Below, one piece after another: positions 23,494 through 34,795 of a stretch of 64,000 nt of DNA (its first letter is position 1; each line of letters opens with the position of its first letter). The notes beneath the pieces are model-generated. The model made no database searches. It saw only the letters and a program-made list of their open reading frames with translations, and was not told the origin of the DNA. This DNA comes from Bos javanicus (taxonomy: Eukaryota; Chordata; Mammalia; Artiodactyla; Bovidae): NCBI RefSeq assembly GCF_032452875.1, contig NC_083880.1:53394829-53458828 (forward strand). The letters are read 5' to 3'. Position numbers and translations under genes: made by a program.

Positions 23494-25667
23494 GCTCACC
23501 TGCGCCTGCACCTAGAGCTCCGATTCTCTCCCAGCTGGGCGGTCGCCGGCTCTACGGCTGCCGCTCGCAAGATTGTTATGGCCTACCCAGGATACGGAGG
23601 AGGGTTTGGAAATTTTGGCAATCCATTGGGACAGCCAGGATACCCTGGACACCCAGCTTATCCAGGCAGTATTTCAACAGGAGACCCCATGTGGAAATGC
23701 TTCCTAGCCATTGCTGGCCAGGATGGTGAAGTGGATGCTGAAGAACTTCAGAAGTGTTTAACACAGTCTGGAATTAGTGGAACTTATTCTCCCTTCAGTT
23801 TGGAAACCTGCAGAATTATGATTGCCATGTTGGATAGAGATTACTCAGGAAAAATGGGATTTAATGAATTCCAAGAACTTTGGGCAGCTCTTAACTCCTG
23901 GAAGCAAAACTTCATAACTGTTGATAAAGACGGAAGTGGCTCAGTAGAGCATCATGAACTGAATCAAGCCATTGCTGCTATGGGTTATAGGTTGAGTCCT
24001 GAAACAGTAACTACCATTGTCAAACGTTACAGCAAGAATGGCTGAATCTTCTTTGATGATTATGTTGCTTGCTGTGTGAAGCTTCGAGCATTGACAGATT
24101 TCTTTAGGAGAAGAGACCACTTGCAACAAGGGGTTGTGAGTTTCGTATATGACGATTTTTTGCAGGGCACAATGGCAGTTTGAATGTCTAGAATTTGAAA
24201 GCTGAAGAAATACTGTGAGTTTCTCTGCTTAGAAGAAATGAACTGGACTCCTTAGAATTAAAGCTTCTAAGGCTTTTCCGTATTCCATATATTGAATCTC
24301 TTCTCTGAGTTTTTACTTTAGCTCACAGTGTAAAGCAATAAAAGAGATGTTTTTGTATTTGGAATATTATTGCTTTTAGTAAAGTTATAACTTTAGAGAT
24401 ATCTGCATAATCAACATAGGTATATAATTAAGTGATATAAATACCTCTTAGCTTTAATTTTGTTTCTTAATTACAAGATAGATTATATATTTTAAAAAGA
24501 TAGATTGTATAAGAAGCTAAATGGTGCAAGCCTAGATAAAACTAATTTATACTTACCTGAAGGTTACAAATTATATTTTGAAAAATTTGTTTGTAGTTGT
24601 TGGTATTTGAAGGTGAGCCAGAAAGGGAAGCCTAGATTTTGTGCAATCTTTATAGTAGAGGTTTTTTTATTTGCTCACATAATCAGAAAACAGAAACTTG
24701 CGACTCTTTGCCTGTGAAGAAGAAAACTGTAGTTCCTAAAACTTTATCCTGAATCACATTAGGTGGACCATAAATTAATCTGTGGTGAAATAAAACTACA
24801 GGAGGCATTGTTTTTCCTTTTTTAATTTTTTTGCAGTATATGTTTTTCTTCAGTGTGTTTTTATTGTCTTCTGTGGAACAAAATTCTTAATGAACATAAC
24901 TTCTTTCTCTGTATAGATAACCTAAAATGGCATCTTTGTTTAAATTTAGGTTTTCTGCAAATGACATATTTTTAATGAAATCTCAATATTTAAGTTTGTT
25001 AAACTACATTGTTTATACATATTGCTATTAGCTGTTTATAAAATTTAAAAAAAATCAAGTAATCTACCACTTTGTTTAAATGTTTAGAAATTACACTTTT
25101 GACTTTCTTGACAGCGTTAGTCTGTGATTTTGACATTAGTAAACCCATAAGTCTTTCTCAGTAAGTGTGATGTGGGTCCTGAGCATGGTAGACAGCATTT
25201 CATTTTTTACTATGAAAATTGAAAGTGGAGTCACCAGGTTCTTAGCATTTTAAGATTACTGATATAAGTTGTAGTTAATCAGTCCCTTGGCAAACACACC
25301 TCAGTCTTTCTAAATGAAGACTTAGTAAACCACATACTTTTATTACACTTTAACTGAATATCTTCTAGCTTAAAGGTGAATACAAATTAACATAATTTTA
25401 ATATGGCTTGTGATTGAATTAATAATATAGTTTTTCATATAAGTTTCATAAAAATGGAGGATGAATGGTAGTATCTTAAAAAAAAAACTTTTATAAAGAT
25501 ACAGAATTGTAAATCCACTTTCATTTTAAAAAAACTTGGAAAGGAAGTAATGTATACTCTTGCTGATATTGATAATTTTATACAATTAGCTGTCAAATTC
25601 ATTTGGTTAGATTTATAAAAATGTGTGAATGAATAAATCATGTAATTTTGTCAAAAAAAAAAAAAAG
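23494..25667 (+). pseudogene. GCA: Grancalcin (GCA) processed pseudogene, one premature stop
   Basis: An intronless copy of grancalcin mRNA. Grancalcin is a penta-EF-hand calcium-binding protein of neutrophils and macrophages related to sorcin. The copy has a GC-rich 5' UTR from about 23494 and an ATG at 23578 (MAYPGYGGGFGNF). It has a shortened Gly/Pro-rich N-terminal region and EF-hand loops such as DRDYSGKMGFNE and DKDGSGSVEHHE. TGA at 24043-24045 takes the place of an expected Arg codon (CGA to TGA fits), after 155 codons. Reading past it restores the expected C-terminus to the natural TGA at 24181, so the parent frame is otherwise whole. A long 3' UTR follows, with AATAAA at about 25631 and then an A-run at about 25653. 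An upstream in-frame ATG at 23491 belongs to BovB sequence and is not the natural start. Sorcin fits less well. Confidence 0.9.
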
Positions 25668-27440
25668 AAAGACTTCCTCAGTGATCAATGCAAAGAAATA
25701 GAGGAAAACAACAGAATGGGAAAGACTAGAGACCTCTTCAAGAAAATTAAAGATACCAAGGGAATATTTCATGCAAAGATGGGTTCGATAAAAGACCGAA
25801 ATGGTATGGACTTAACAGAAGCAGAAGATATTAAGAAGAGGTGGCAAGAATACACAGAAGAACTGTACAAAAAAGATCTTCACGACCCAGATAATTACGA
25901 TGGTGTGATCACTGACCTAGATCCAGACATCCTGGAATGTGAAGGCAAGTGGGCCTTAGAAAGCATCACTACGAACAAAGCTAGTGGAGGTGATGGAATT
26001 CCAGTTGAGCTATTTCAAATCCTGAAAGATGATGCTGTGAAAGTGCTGCACTCAATATGCCAGCAAATGTGGAAAACTCAGCAGTGGCCACAGGACTGGA
26101 AAAGGTCAGTTTTCATTCCAATCCCAAAGAAAGGCAATGCCAAAGAATGCTCAAACTACCACACAATTGCACTCATCTCACACGCTAGTAAAGTAATGCT
26201 CAAAATTCTCCAAGCCAGGCTTCAGCAATACGTGAACCGTGAACTTCCAGATGTTCAAGCTGGTTTTCGAAAAGGCAGAGGAACCAGAGATCAAATTGCC
26301 AACATCCGCTGGATCATCGAAAAAGCAAGAGAGTTCCAGAAAAACATCTATTTCTGCTTTATTGACTATGCCAAAGCCTCTGACTGTGTGGATCACAAGA
26401 AACTGTGGAAAATTCTTCAAAAGATAGGAATACCAGACCACCTGACCTGCCTCTTGAGAAATTTGTATGCAGGTCAGGAAGCAACATTTAGAACTGGACA
26501 TGGAACAACAGACTGGTCCCAAATTGGAAAAAGAGTATGTCAAGGCTATATATTGTCATCCTGCTTATTAAACTTCTATGCAGAATACATCATGAGAAAT
26601 GCTGGGCTGGAAGAAGCACAAGCTGGAATCAAGATTGCTGGGAGAAATATCGATAACCTCAGATATGCAGATGACACCACCCTTATGGCAGAAAGTGAAG
26701 AGGAACTAAAAAGCCTCTTAATGAAAGTGAAAGAGGAGAGTGAAAAAGTTGGCTTAAAGCTCAACATTCAGAAAACGAAGATCATGGCATCTGGTCCCAT
26801 CACTTTATGGCAAATAGATGGGGAAACAGTGGAAACAGTGTCAGACTACTTTGAGGGGCTCCAAAATCACTGCAGATGGTGATTGCAGCCATGAAATTAA
26901 AAGACGCTTACTCCTTGGAAAACAAGTTATGACCAACCTAGATAGCATATTGAAAAGCAGAGACATTACTTTGCCAACAAAGGTCCGTCTAGTCAAGGCT
27001 ATGGTTTTTCCTGTGGTCATGTGTGGATGTGAGAGTTGGACTGTGACGAAAGCTGAGCGCTCAAGAATTGATGCTTTTGAACTGTGGTGTTGGAGAAGAC
27101 TCTTGAGAGTCCCTTGGACTGCAAGGAGATCCAACCAGTCCATTCTGAAGGAGATCAGCCCTGGGATTTCTTTGGAAGGAATGATGCTAAAGCTGAAACT
27201 CCAGTACTTTGGCCACCTCATGCGAAGAGTTGACTCATTGGAAAAGACTCTGATGCTGGGAGGGATTGGGGGCAGGAGGAGAAGGGGACGACAGAGGATG
27301 AGATGGCTGGATGGCACCACTGACTCGATGGACGTGAGTCTGAGTGAACTCCGGGAGTGGGTGATGGACAGGGAGGCCTGGCGTGCTGCGATTCATGGGG
27401 TCACAAAGAGTCGGACACAACTGAGAGACTGAACTGAACT
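25668..27440 (+). mobile_element. BovB LINE joined to the poly(A) of the GCA retrocopy
   Basis: 5'-truncated sense BovB starting within a few bases of the GCA poly(A) tract and ending with GACTGAACTGAACT at about 27438. One open frame, 25629-26882 (417 codons), starts in the GCA 3' UTR, translates the A-run as lysines and enters the BovB linker and reverse transcriptase. It has the YADD motif at residues 346-349. A second frame, 26818-27432, covers the C-terminal part, so a frameshift near 26850 splits the element. The start is not a real BovB start. The 3' portion from about 27306 is also the left edge of the 12-kb tandem duplication. Confidence 0.85.
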
Positions 27441-27442
27441 AA

Positions 27443-27785
27443 AATGATGGGGAGAATAACCCAGATTATCATTGTGGACCAATATACCCTTATAAAAAGG
27501 AGGCAGGAAAGCCAAAGTGAGAGAAGCACAAGTGACAATGGAAGCAAGACTGACTCATAAGAAGATGGAAACCATGAGAAAAGGAGTGCAGACAGTCTCA
27601 AGAATTTGGAGAGGCAATGATCACCGCCTCCAGGAGAAATATTTCCCAGCTGACTCCTTGATTTTAGTCCAATAATATAATTTTTGGTACTTTGACATCC
27701 AGCATTATAATGAGACTGTCATTTTAAACCACTAAATGTTTGATAATTTCTCTCAGAGCCTTAGGTAACTAATATAACATGACCA
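27443..27785 (+). repeat. MLT1-like (MaLR) LTR, A-type copy, unit 1
   Basis: Ends with GCTGACTCCTTGATTTTAG, CCACTAAATGTTTGATAATT and GGTAACTAATATAACATG, the wording of a MaLR LTR 3' end. It sits in the same place upstream of every V exon, so it predates the A/B duplication. Confidence 0.55.
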
Positions 27786-28156
27786 TGTCATTGGAAAAAA
27801 ATTCCAAGCACTTGGATCAATGTTTTACTTTCTTCTTAAACTTCATGTTCACTGTGTGTTGGGAGCTCTGCATATCACTGTCACTCAAGTATCCAGGTCG
27901 TTGGAGCTAAGTCTGACATGAGAATGTGTATTTCTGGGGAAGGGGGACATTGGTTCATAAAGGTTTTTACAGTTAAATGAAAACCATGCCAAATACATTC
28001 ATCACTTCTTACAACTCAGTGATCTAAGAGGTCATGTGGTCTCACCTAATGCAAAGGATAGAAATGCATCACTCCCTGAGGACACATAGTGAACAGCCGG
28101 AAGTATTTGGTGGAGCACGACACTTCCAGAGAGGGCTTAATGCACAAATCCAGTCT

Positions 28157-28455
28157 CTGCCACATCACTGACCTCTCTGTGCCTCGGTTTCTCCCTTGTA
28201 TAAGGATCTCATGTAACAGGCTCATTGTGCAGGTTACATGCAATGTACATGCAACATACATGCAAAAGGCTGAGTTCAAGGCTGCATCATGGAATACAAA
28301 GTCAATGAAGGCTGCCACATCACTGACCTCCGTGACTCAGTTCCTCTCTTGTATTAGTGTCTTACATTACAGGCTCATTGTGCAAGCTACATGCAATGCA
28401 CATGCAGTGTGCTGAGTTTAAGGCCCATTCATGGTGCATTCAGACAATGAAAGCT
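28157..28455. repeat. Direct repeat of about 155 bp before V1
   Basis: GCCACATCACTGACCTC begins at about 28159 and again at about 28314. Each time it is followed by CTCTTGTAT-type text, an ACAGGCTCATTGTGCA block and ATGCAATG-type repeats. The B-type half carries only one copy (35766 onward). Confidence 0.75.
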
Positions 28456-28538
28456 GTTCTTGATCATTGATAAACATGTAAGAAAACGTACAGGATCACA
28501 TGAGGATGAATAAATAACTGCTTTGTGTTTTCCTCCAG

Positions 28539-28895
28539 GAGTGGCAGGTGAAGGGGAGCTGCAGGTGATTCAACCTGAGAGGTCAGTGTCAGTTACAGCA
28601 GGAGAGACGGCCACTCTGCACTGCACCGTGACCTCCCTGAGCCCCGTGGGGCCCATGAAGTGGTTCAGGGGAACTGGGCCAGGTCGGGAGTTCATCTACA
28701 GTCAAAAAGAAGCTCCTTTCCCCAGAGTAACAAGCGTTGCAGATGACACAAAGAGAAACAACATGGACTTTTCCATCCGCATCAGTAACATCACCCCAGC
28801 AGACTCTGGTGTCTACCACTGTGTGAAGTTCCAGAAAGGAGAACGTGGCGACGTGGAGTTTAAGTCTGGACCAGGCACTCATCTCACTGTGAGTG
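28539..28895 (+). CDS. SIRP V-set exon V1 (A-type)
   Basis: A 357-nt exon, phase 1 to phase 1, between TTTTCCTCCAG and a G/GTGAGT donor. It encodes the N-terminal ligand-binding V-set Ig domain of a SIRP. The start reads ELQVIQPERSVSV, the intradomain cysteines are at exon residues 29 and 95, the core Trp at 42, and an NIT N-glycosylation site at 84. The domain closes with VEFKSGPGTHLTV. The usual YYC before strand G reads YHC here. Human SIRP-alpha, SIRP-beta1 and SIRP-gamma share this framework, and the SIRP-alpha V domain binds CD47. No stop or frameshift is present. An in-frame ATG at 28523 lies in the intron and is not a start. It is the nearest V exon to the leader at 9432. The ligand is unknown. 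Confidence 0.9.
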
Positions 28896-30297
28896 GTGAG
28901 TACAGCCTTTGTCCCCTGTGTTCCGATAACATGTCAACAGCAATGCCTTCCACCCTTTGAATCAAAAAACACATCATGTACAGCAGTGGGTGCTTATGTC
29001 ATGATCTGGGTCATGATCAGATTTCATTCCCTTCTATAGATCAGGGGAGTTGAGGCCTATTTGTTCAAGGCCCCATGGCTGGTAAAAGTGAGAAAATTCT
29101 GAGTCCCCAGTCTGCCTGGCTCCACAACCCTTGTCTTTTTCACTCCATTCAGCCCTTTGGTTCCAGGGATAAAAGAGATGAATGTCTGAGTCCCTTGCTC
29201 CATCAACTGTCCAGACCTCATTCCTGCTTCCATAGAATGCTCACCTCAATGTGGCTGAGTCTTCTCTTTATTCACACATACTGAACACCTACTGTGAGCC
29301 AGGGCCTGGTCCAGATGCTGTGGAAGCAGAAGTGAACAAAGCAGAAAAGGGCTCTTATTCCATGAAGTTTATGTTCTCTTTCCTCTGAGAGAAGAGAGAT
29401 TCATCTAGGGCAAGGAGTGAAAATTTTATCTATTTCCTCTTCAGAAGCATCACACTGAGAAGAAATTCCTATAGCACAGGCTCAGTGGTTACTCTGATGG
29501 CCCTGCTTGGAGGAGGTGCCTAGAGGTTGGGTGTTTCCTGGGAATCTGTTAAGAAGACCCTCCTGTGATTCAGGGATTGACTCACACAGTCACTGAAGGC
29601 TCCCAGCAGAGCTGGGTCATCTCAGAATGTACCTCCCCAGGGAAGAGGTTCATGTGGGTGACTTAGGAGCAGCCCCACTGAGGTAGCAACGGTGATCATT
29701 TAGAGTGTTCTGACCAAAACTTGGATCCTGGGCTGTCAGCAGAGGAAGGACCTTTAGACACCATCCTCCCAACCTCCCACGTACACATGGGGGCCTGAGA
29801 GCAAGAGATATAGGGGCCCTGACCACAGTCACATGGTCAGTGAGGGGATCCTTCCAGAACCCAATCTATTTCAAAGCGAGTCTTCTTCCTGCACTGGCAC
29901 TGGAACTCAATTCATGGAAGAACCTGGCACATAGGATTTGAAGAATAAAAATTCCTTGAATTAATCATGGAATAAGCTCTTTTCATGGTTTTCCCAAAGT
30001 TTCTGAAGGCCCCCCACATTCAGATCCTGAGCCTGATGTGACTGGAAACCACTCCTTACTTTCAGCCACATGATTCCAAATCCTTCATTCCATATGAGCA
30101 CCTAGAGCTGCCCTGTTTTCCAACAGCTACCTAACTCTCAGCATATGGAGACAGCATCATTCATCTTACAGTTTCCTGTTGATGGACACTAAGTTGTTCC
30201 TAACCTTGGGCTACTGAAACAGTGCTGAGGTCGATAATCTTTCGTCTGTCACTCTCCTCAAAGGGGAGGTAACCACTGGAAGTGGCTTTGCTAGGTT
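28896..30297. other. Intron after V1
   Basis: No further Ig exon. A decayed old repeat around 29275-29390 (CACCTACTGTGAGCCAGGGC) looks MIR- or L2-like. The stretch is nearly identical to 40878-42239 and clearly related to the sequence after V2. Confidence 0.6.
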
Positions 30298-30770
30298 GCA
30301 GCTGTCGACTGAAAAAAAAATGTACAATGTGAGAGTTGTGGGTTTAGTTTTATTTGGAGCAAAAAGAGGACTATAGCCTGGGAGACAGCATTTCAGGTAG
30401 CTCTGAGAGATTGCTCCAAAGAAGTTGGGGGGTGGGGGCAATATATATGTGCTTTTGGTGAAGGGAGTACATGCAATCAAGCACACGCTTTTTGCAGAAG
30501 GTTTATGCTAGTCACAAGGAACAGATGTCACCATGAAAGATTTTGATGCTTTTCTAGATATGAGGAGATGCAAGAACTGGGCTCATAAAATCATCTCCAG
30601 AAAATATCTAAGGATCTGAAGGCCTGTTCTGCCAGATTTTTCCAGATCACAGAGTGCCTCCTTTCTGATCTTCTTTCAGGAGGTGTTGAAGGTCAGCAGC
30701 TACAGTGGCTCATAGTTTAACCCTTGTAAAGATAGAAAGCAAGTGTCAATTTGTAGGTGACTAAGGATAC
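30298..30770. repeat. A-type-specific insertion, LTR-like, unit 1
   Basis: About 470 bp present in both A halves but absent from both B halves, whose sequence is collinear on either side. The phrase GTTTTATTTGGAGCAAAAAG and the later AGATGCAAGAACTGGGCTCA resemble an old LTR, but I cannot name it. The insertion is younger than the A/B split and older than the 12-kb duplication. Confidence 0.5.
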
Positions 30771-31104
30771 GTGTATGATAATTTGAGTGGATATTGCTAA
30801 ATTTCCCTCTTAGTCATGGTAGCCACTGAGCCTCCTCAACCTCCAGACATCAGCAGGGAAGGTGGTTTTTTCCTGATCTGCAGCTATTACTTAGCTTCCT
30901 AGATGGTGGGTCCCTTGCTCAACCTCGGTCACAAGTAGTAAGTGGTTCCACCGCCACTCAGATCTGCAGCTTCCCGGAAGGTGGATCATCCTCTTCTCCA
31001 GGTTGCCTGCCCAGATGATTCCCTGGATGAGAAAGGAGGGAGGCGAGGGGGCCAGAGAGCATCAGCTTCTCAGATACTGAACCTTTCTCATGACATTTAC
31101 TCCT

Positions 31105-31240
31105 TATAACCAGTGTTCAGAAAGAAGAGTGTCGGATGAGGACACTGATGCTCAGAGAGGGGACTTGTTTAGTGAGTAAGGGAGCCAAGATTGAACCCCA
31201 GGCACTTTGACTCACAGCCCTGCTCTCTGCACAGTGGGGG
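31105..31240 (+). repeat. MIR element, unit 1 A half
   Basis: GAGGACACTGATGCTCAGAG, then AGCCAAGATTGAACCCCAGG. The equivalent MIR in the B half is where the tandem duplication broke. Confidence 0.65.
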
Positions 31241-31292
31241 TGGAAATCTCCAACTCTGTCCTCTGAAATCCTTGTATTGTTCTGTTCTTCAG

Positions 31293-31324
31293 CAGTGGCA
31301 CTAAAGAGAAGTCCACTGTGGAAG
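31293..31324 (+). other. Candidate 32-nt micro-exon, A-type, unit 1
   Basis: A good pyrimidine tract and TTCTTCAG acceptor, then 32 nt, then GGTAAGT. If joined after a V exon (phase 1) it reads 11 open codons, AVALKRSPLWK, and ends in phase 0. The acceptor is a CAGCAG tandem. The same 32-nt interval with both splice signals exists in the B paralog (52161), although the exon body differs. I know no equivalent human SIRP exon; it may be a chance pair. Confidence 0.3.
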
Positions 31325-32480
31325 GTAAGTTTAGCTTTACAACCTGGACCAGACAGATACTGCAGTGTCTCTTGATGGGATGGGCGGAACCTCTTCTAAA
31401 TGGCAGCACTCAGCACACTTAGCAGCATCAGGAGATTTCCTCCTTTGTTGTGATGTTGCCCCTTCACTAGGCTCCTATGGAGCAGGTCTGGAAAGGTTGG
31501 TGTGGACAGAGCCCAGAGGGGCCACTGCAACCCCAGCAGCACTGGGCACACCCATTCCTGGCTCTGCAGACTGAGGATGAGGAGGGGGAGGTGTTCCCTA
31601 GAGGGTGGTGGGTCCCCATGTGAGCAAGAGTCCCTGTTCTAGACTCAGGTGTCAGGGGCTTGTGTCTGCCCTTGTGGCTTCGGAGTCTCTATGCCTGGGC
31701 CCTCAGAGGCCACGCCCCCCTGTAGTCACTTGAAGTCAAGAATCTGAGAGAAAAGGGGAAAGTGGTGGTTGTTGTGGGGGGTTCTGAGGGTGGGTGCTTG
31801 TTCTGCTGATGGAAATGAAAGCTTGGAGCTGACAGGAAATATTGGGACATAGTGGAGGGAAGGGTGAAGACGTAGTCCCTTCATTTCTTTCAGCCTCAGT
31901 TTTCTCTTCTGTAAAATAGTGATCATCACTGTCTCCTTTCAGGAGAGTTGGAAGTATTTGAGGTGCTCTGTCTAAATCACCAGCACGGAGTAGAGACACC
32001 CAGACTGGGGTATTATTTCAAGGCTGTGACCCAATTCCCCGTGTCCCCATTCCTCACCTGTAATGTTTGCAGAATGTACTGAGGGCACATGGCCTGGTGA
32101 CAGGGCGGCCCCTCAGGGAGCAATGGGGCTGACCTTCCAGGCCGTGTGGTCCTCACAGAGCCTCTAGTCCTCAGTTTCCCCATCTGTGAAATGGTGGTAA
32201 TCACACTACCTTTCAGGAGTCTGCTAAGAAGCCTTGGATGGAGTGGGTTAGGGTGTCCCTGAGCTCAGTGCACAGCAGTTGAGAGCCTGAGCCGCCCCCC
32301 TGCCTGGGCTCCTATTCCAACTCTGGGACCTCTGACGAGTCCCTCCCAAGTTGGCGCTCAGTGTCCTCTTCCTTCAGTGATGGCCCCGCCCTCACAGAAC
32401 AGCTGCAGGGACTGAGTAAGGGACGCATGTCAAGAGCTTAGAGCAGAGCCGGGCATGTGATACATGTTCCATTAATGTGG
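31325..32480. other. Intronic DNA, unit 1
   Basis: GC-richer SIRP intron sequence with no coding exon seen. It is paralogous to 52193-53430 and nearly identical to 43270-44445. Confidence 0.5.
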
Positions 32481-32489
32481 GCTCTGATG

Positions 32490-34310
32490 TGCCAAAGACA
32501 GAGGACCTCCATAAACCATAAACAAAATGAAAAGACAATCTACAGAAAGGGAGAAAATATTTTTAAATGATGCAGCTGACAAGGGCTTTATTTCCAAAAT
32601 ATACAACAGCTCATACAACTCAAAAATAACAAAAAGCAAACAACCCAATTGAAAAATGGGCAGAAGACCTAAGTAGACATTTTTCCAAAGAAGAAATACA
32701 AATGACTGAGGCACATGAAAAGATGCTCAACATTACTAATTATTAGAGAAATGCAAATTAAAACTACAATGAGGCACCACTTCACACTGGTCAGAATGGC
32801 CATCATTAAAATTTGTACGACTCATATCGATGTATAGCAAAACCATCACAATATTGTAAAGCAATTATCCTCCATTTAAAATAAATATGTATTTTTTAAG
32901 TTGTACAAATAACAAATGCTAGCGAGGATTGGAGAAAAGGGGAGCCCGCCTATACTACTGGTGTGAATGTAAACTGATGTGACCACTATGGAAAATATGG
33001 AAGTTCCTCATAAAACTAAAATTATCATATGAACCAGAAATCCAACCCCAGGGCATATATCTTTTTCTCCAAAAAGACACATACATCCTTATGTTCATAG
33101 CAGTACTATTCACAATGGCTAAGACAAGGAAACAAAGTACATGTCCATCAATAGATGAATGAATGAAAAGATGTGGAACATATATACAATGGAATAGTGC
33201 TGCTGCTGCTGCTGCTTAAGTCGCTTCAGTTGTGTCCGACTCTGCGCAACCCCATAGACGGCAGCCCACCAGGCTCCTCCATCCCTGGGATTCTCCAGGC
33301 AAGAATACTGGAGTGGATTGCCATTTCTTTATCCACACAATGGGATACTACTCAGCTGTAAAAAATGAAGAATAATGCCATTTGCAACAGCATAGATAAA
33401 CTAGTGATTATCATACTAAGTGAAGTAAGTCAGAACAAGAAAGACAAATACCATATGATATCATTTGTATGTGGAATCCAAAAAATGACTCAGGGAATTG
33501 CCTGATGGTCAATGGTTAGGATTTCATAATTCCATTGCAGGGGCCTGGGATTGATTCCTGGTAGGGTACCAAAGTGGAGAAGGCGATGGCACCCACTCCG
33601 GCACTCTCGCCTGGAAAATCCCATGGATGGAGGAGCCTGGTGGGCTGCAGTCCATGGGGTCGCTAAGAATCGGACACGACTGAGCGACTTCACTTTCACT
33701 TTTTCACTTTCCTGCATTGGAGAAGGAAATGGCAACCCACTCCAGTGTTCTTGCCTGGAGAATCCCAGGGGCAGGAGAGCCTGGTGGGCTGACGTCTATG
33801 GGGTCACACAGAGTCGGACACGACTGAAGCGACTTAGCAGCAGCAGGGGACCAAAGAACCTCAAGGTACACGATGTGGCCTAAAAAAAGAAAAAGAGAGA
33901 GACACACAAATGTACCTACCTATGAAACAGAAACAGACTCAAGGACATAGAGAACAGAGTTGCAGTTGTCAAGGTAAATGGGGTAGGGGTTAGGTAAGCT
34001 ATTCGATGGACGTGAGTCTGAGTGAACTCCGGGAGTTGGTGATGGACAGGGAGGCCTGGCGTGCTGTGATTCATGGGGTCGCAAAGAGCTGGACACGACT
34101 GAGCAACTGAACTGACCTGAACTAAAGCTATTATATATAGAAAGGATAAAGAACAAGGTCCTACTGTACAGCACACACAACTATATTCAGTATCCTGGGA
34201 TAAACAATAACAGAAAAGAATATATTTCAAATGTATATGTATAACTGAGTCACATTTTGTGCTGCAAAATTAATACAGCATTGTAAACCAATACACTTCG
34301 ATTAAAGCAA
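32490..34310 (+). repeat. L1 3' end carrying five nested insertions, unit 1
   Basis: Sense L1 ORF2 C-terminal region and 3' UTR: 32490-33190, then 33340-33485, then 34126-34310. Nested in it are a reverse Bov-tA with (GCT)5 at 33198-33338, a CHR-type SINE at 33487-33572, two sense Bov-tA bodies in tandem at 33577-33847, and a 125-nt BovB tail at 34002-34125. The B half lacks this L1, so it arrived after the A/B split. Confidence 0.75.
33577..33847 (+). repeat. Tandem Bov-tA bodies, unit 1
   Basis: Two head-to-tail copies without tRNA heads, each starting at a GAGAAGG-type block and ending in GACACGACTGA. The second ends in CTTAGCAGCAGCAG. The same pair is at 45534-45806. Confidence 0.8.
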
Positions 34311-34324
34311 GTTATAGATTAAGT

Positions 34325-34762
34325 AAACAAAATGTAGCCCTCCAAAGAGATCCATGTCCTAACACTCACTAGTGAATGTTTTACTTTACATGGAAAAAAA
34401 CATTTGCAAAAGTGATTAAGGCTCTTGCTATGAGAGAATATGCTTGCTTATACATGGGAGCCCAATATAATCTTATAAGAAGAGGCAGGAAATCCAAAGT
34501 TAGAATACAGGTGACAATGGAAGCACAACTGGAGTCATAAGAAGATAGAAACCTTGAGAAGAATGTAGACAGTGTCAAAAATTTGCAGAGGCGATGATAA
34601 GAGCGTCTGAAGAAATGTAGCCCAGTTGACTCCTTGATTTTAGTCCAGTAATACTGCTTTTCGTCCTTTCACATCCAGAATTATAAGACAATAAAACTAT
34701 CATTAAGTCACTAAATTTTTGTTAATTTATTGCAGCTTCCTTAGGTAACTAATATAACATAT
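34325..34762 (+). repeat. MLT1-like LTR, B-type copy, unit 1
   Basis: Same element as at 27443, somewhat longer here, ending GCTTCCTTAGGTAACTAATA. It confirms that A and B halves descend from one ancestral segment. Confidence 0.55.
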
Positions 34763-34770
34763 GTCATTGT

Positions 34771-34795
34771 GACACAGTTATAATATAACTGTGTC
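34771..34795. repeat. 25-nt near-perfect palindrome, private to unit 1
   Basis: Arms GACACAGTTATA and TATAACTGTGTC around one central A. It lies between two copies of GTCATTGTG (34763 and 34793). The same place in unit 2 (about 46719-46731) has neither the palindrome nor the second flank copy. Confidence 0.85.

Noticed and set aside
23491..23577. Upstream ATG extending the grancalcin frame by 29 codons
   Set aside because: The ATG belongs to BovB sequence and the extension is GCA 5' UTR; MAYPGYGGG is the family start.
28089..28415. 108-codon frame (and its copy at 40071) as a gene
   Set aside because: It lies in intron sequence across the 155-bp tandem repeat, is not open in the B halves and has no recognisable domain.
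28539..28895. V exons as rearranging V segments with recombination signals
   Set aside because: I see no heptamer/nonamer after the exons; each ends at a normal GT splice donor, as in SIRP genes.
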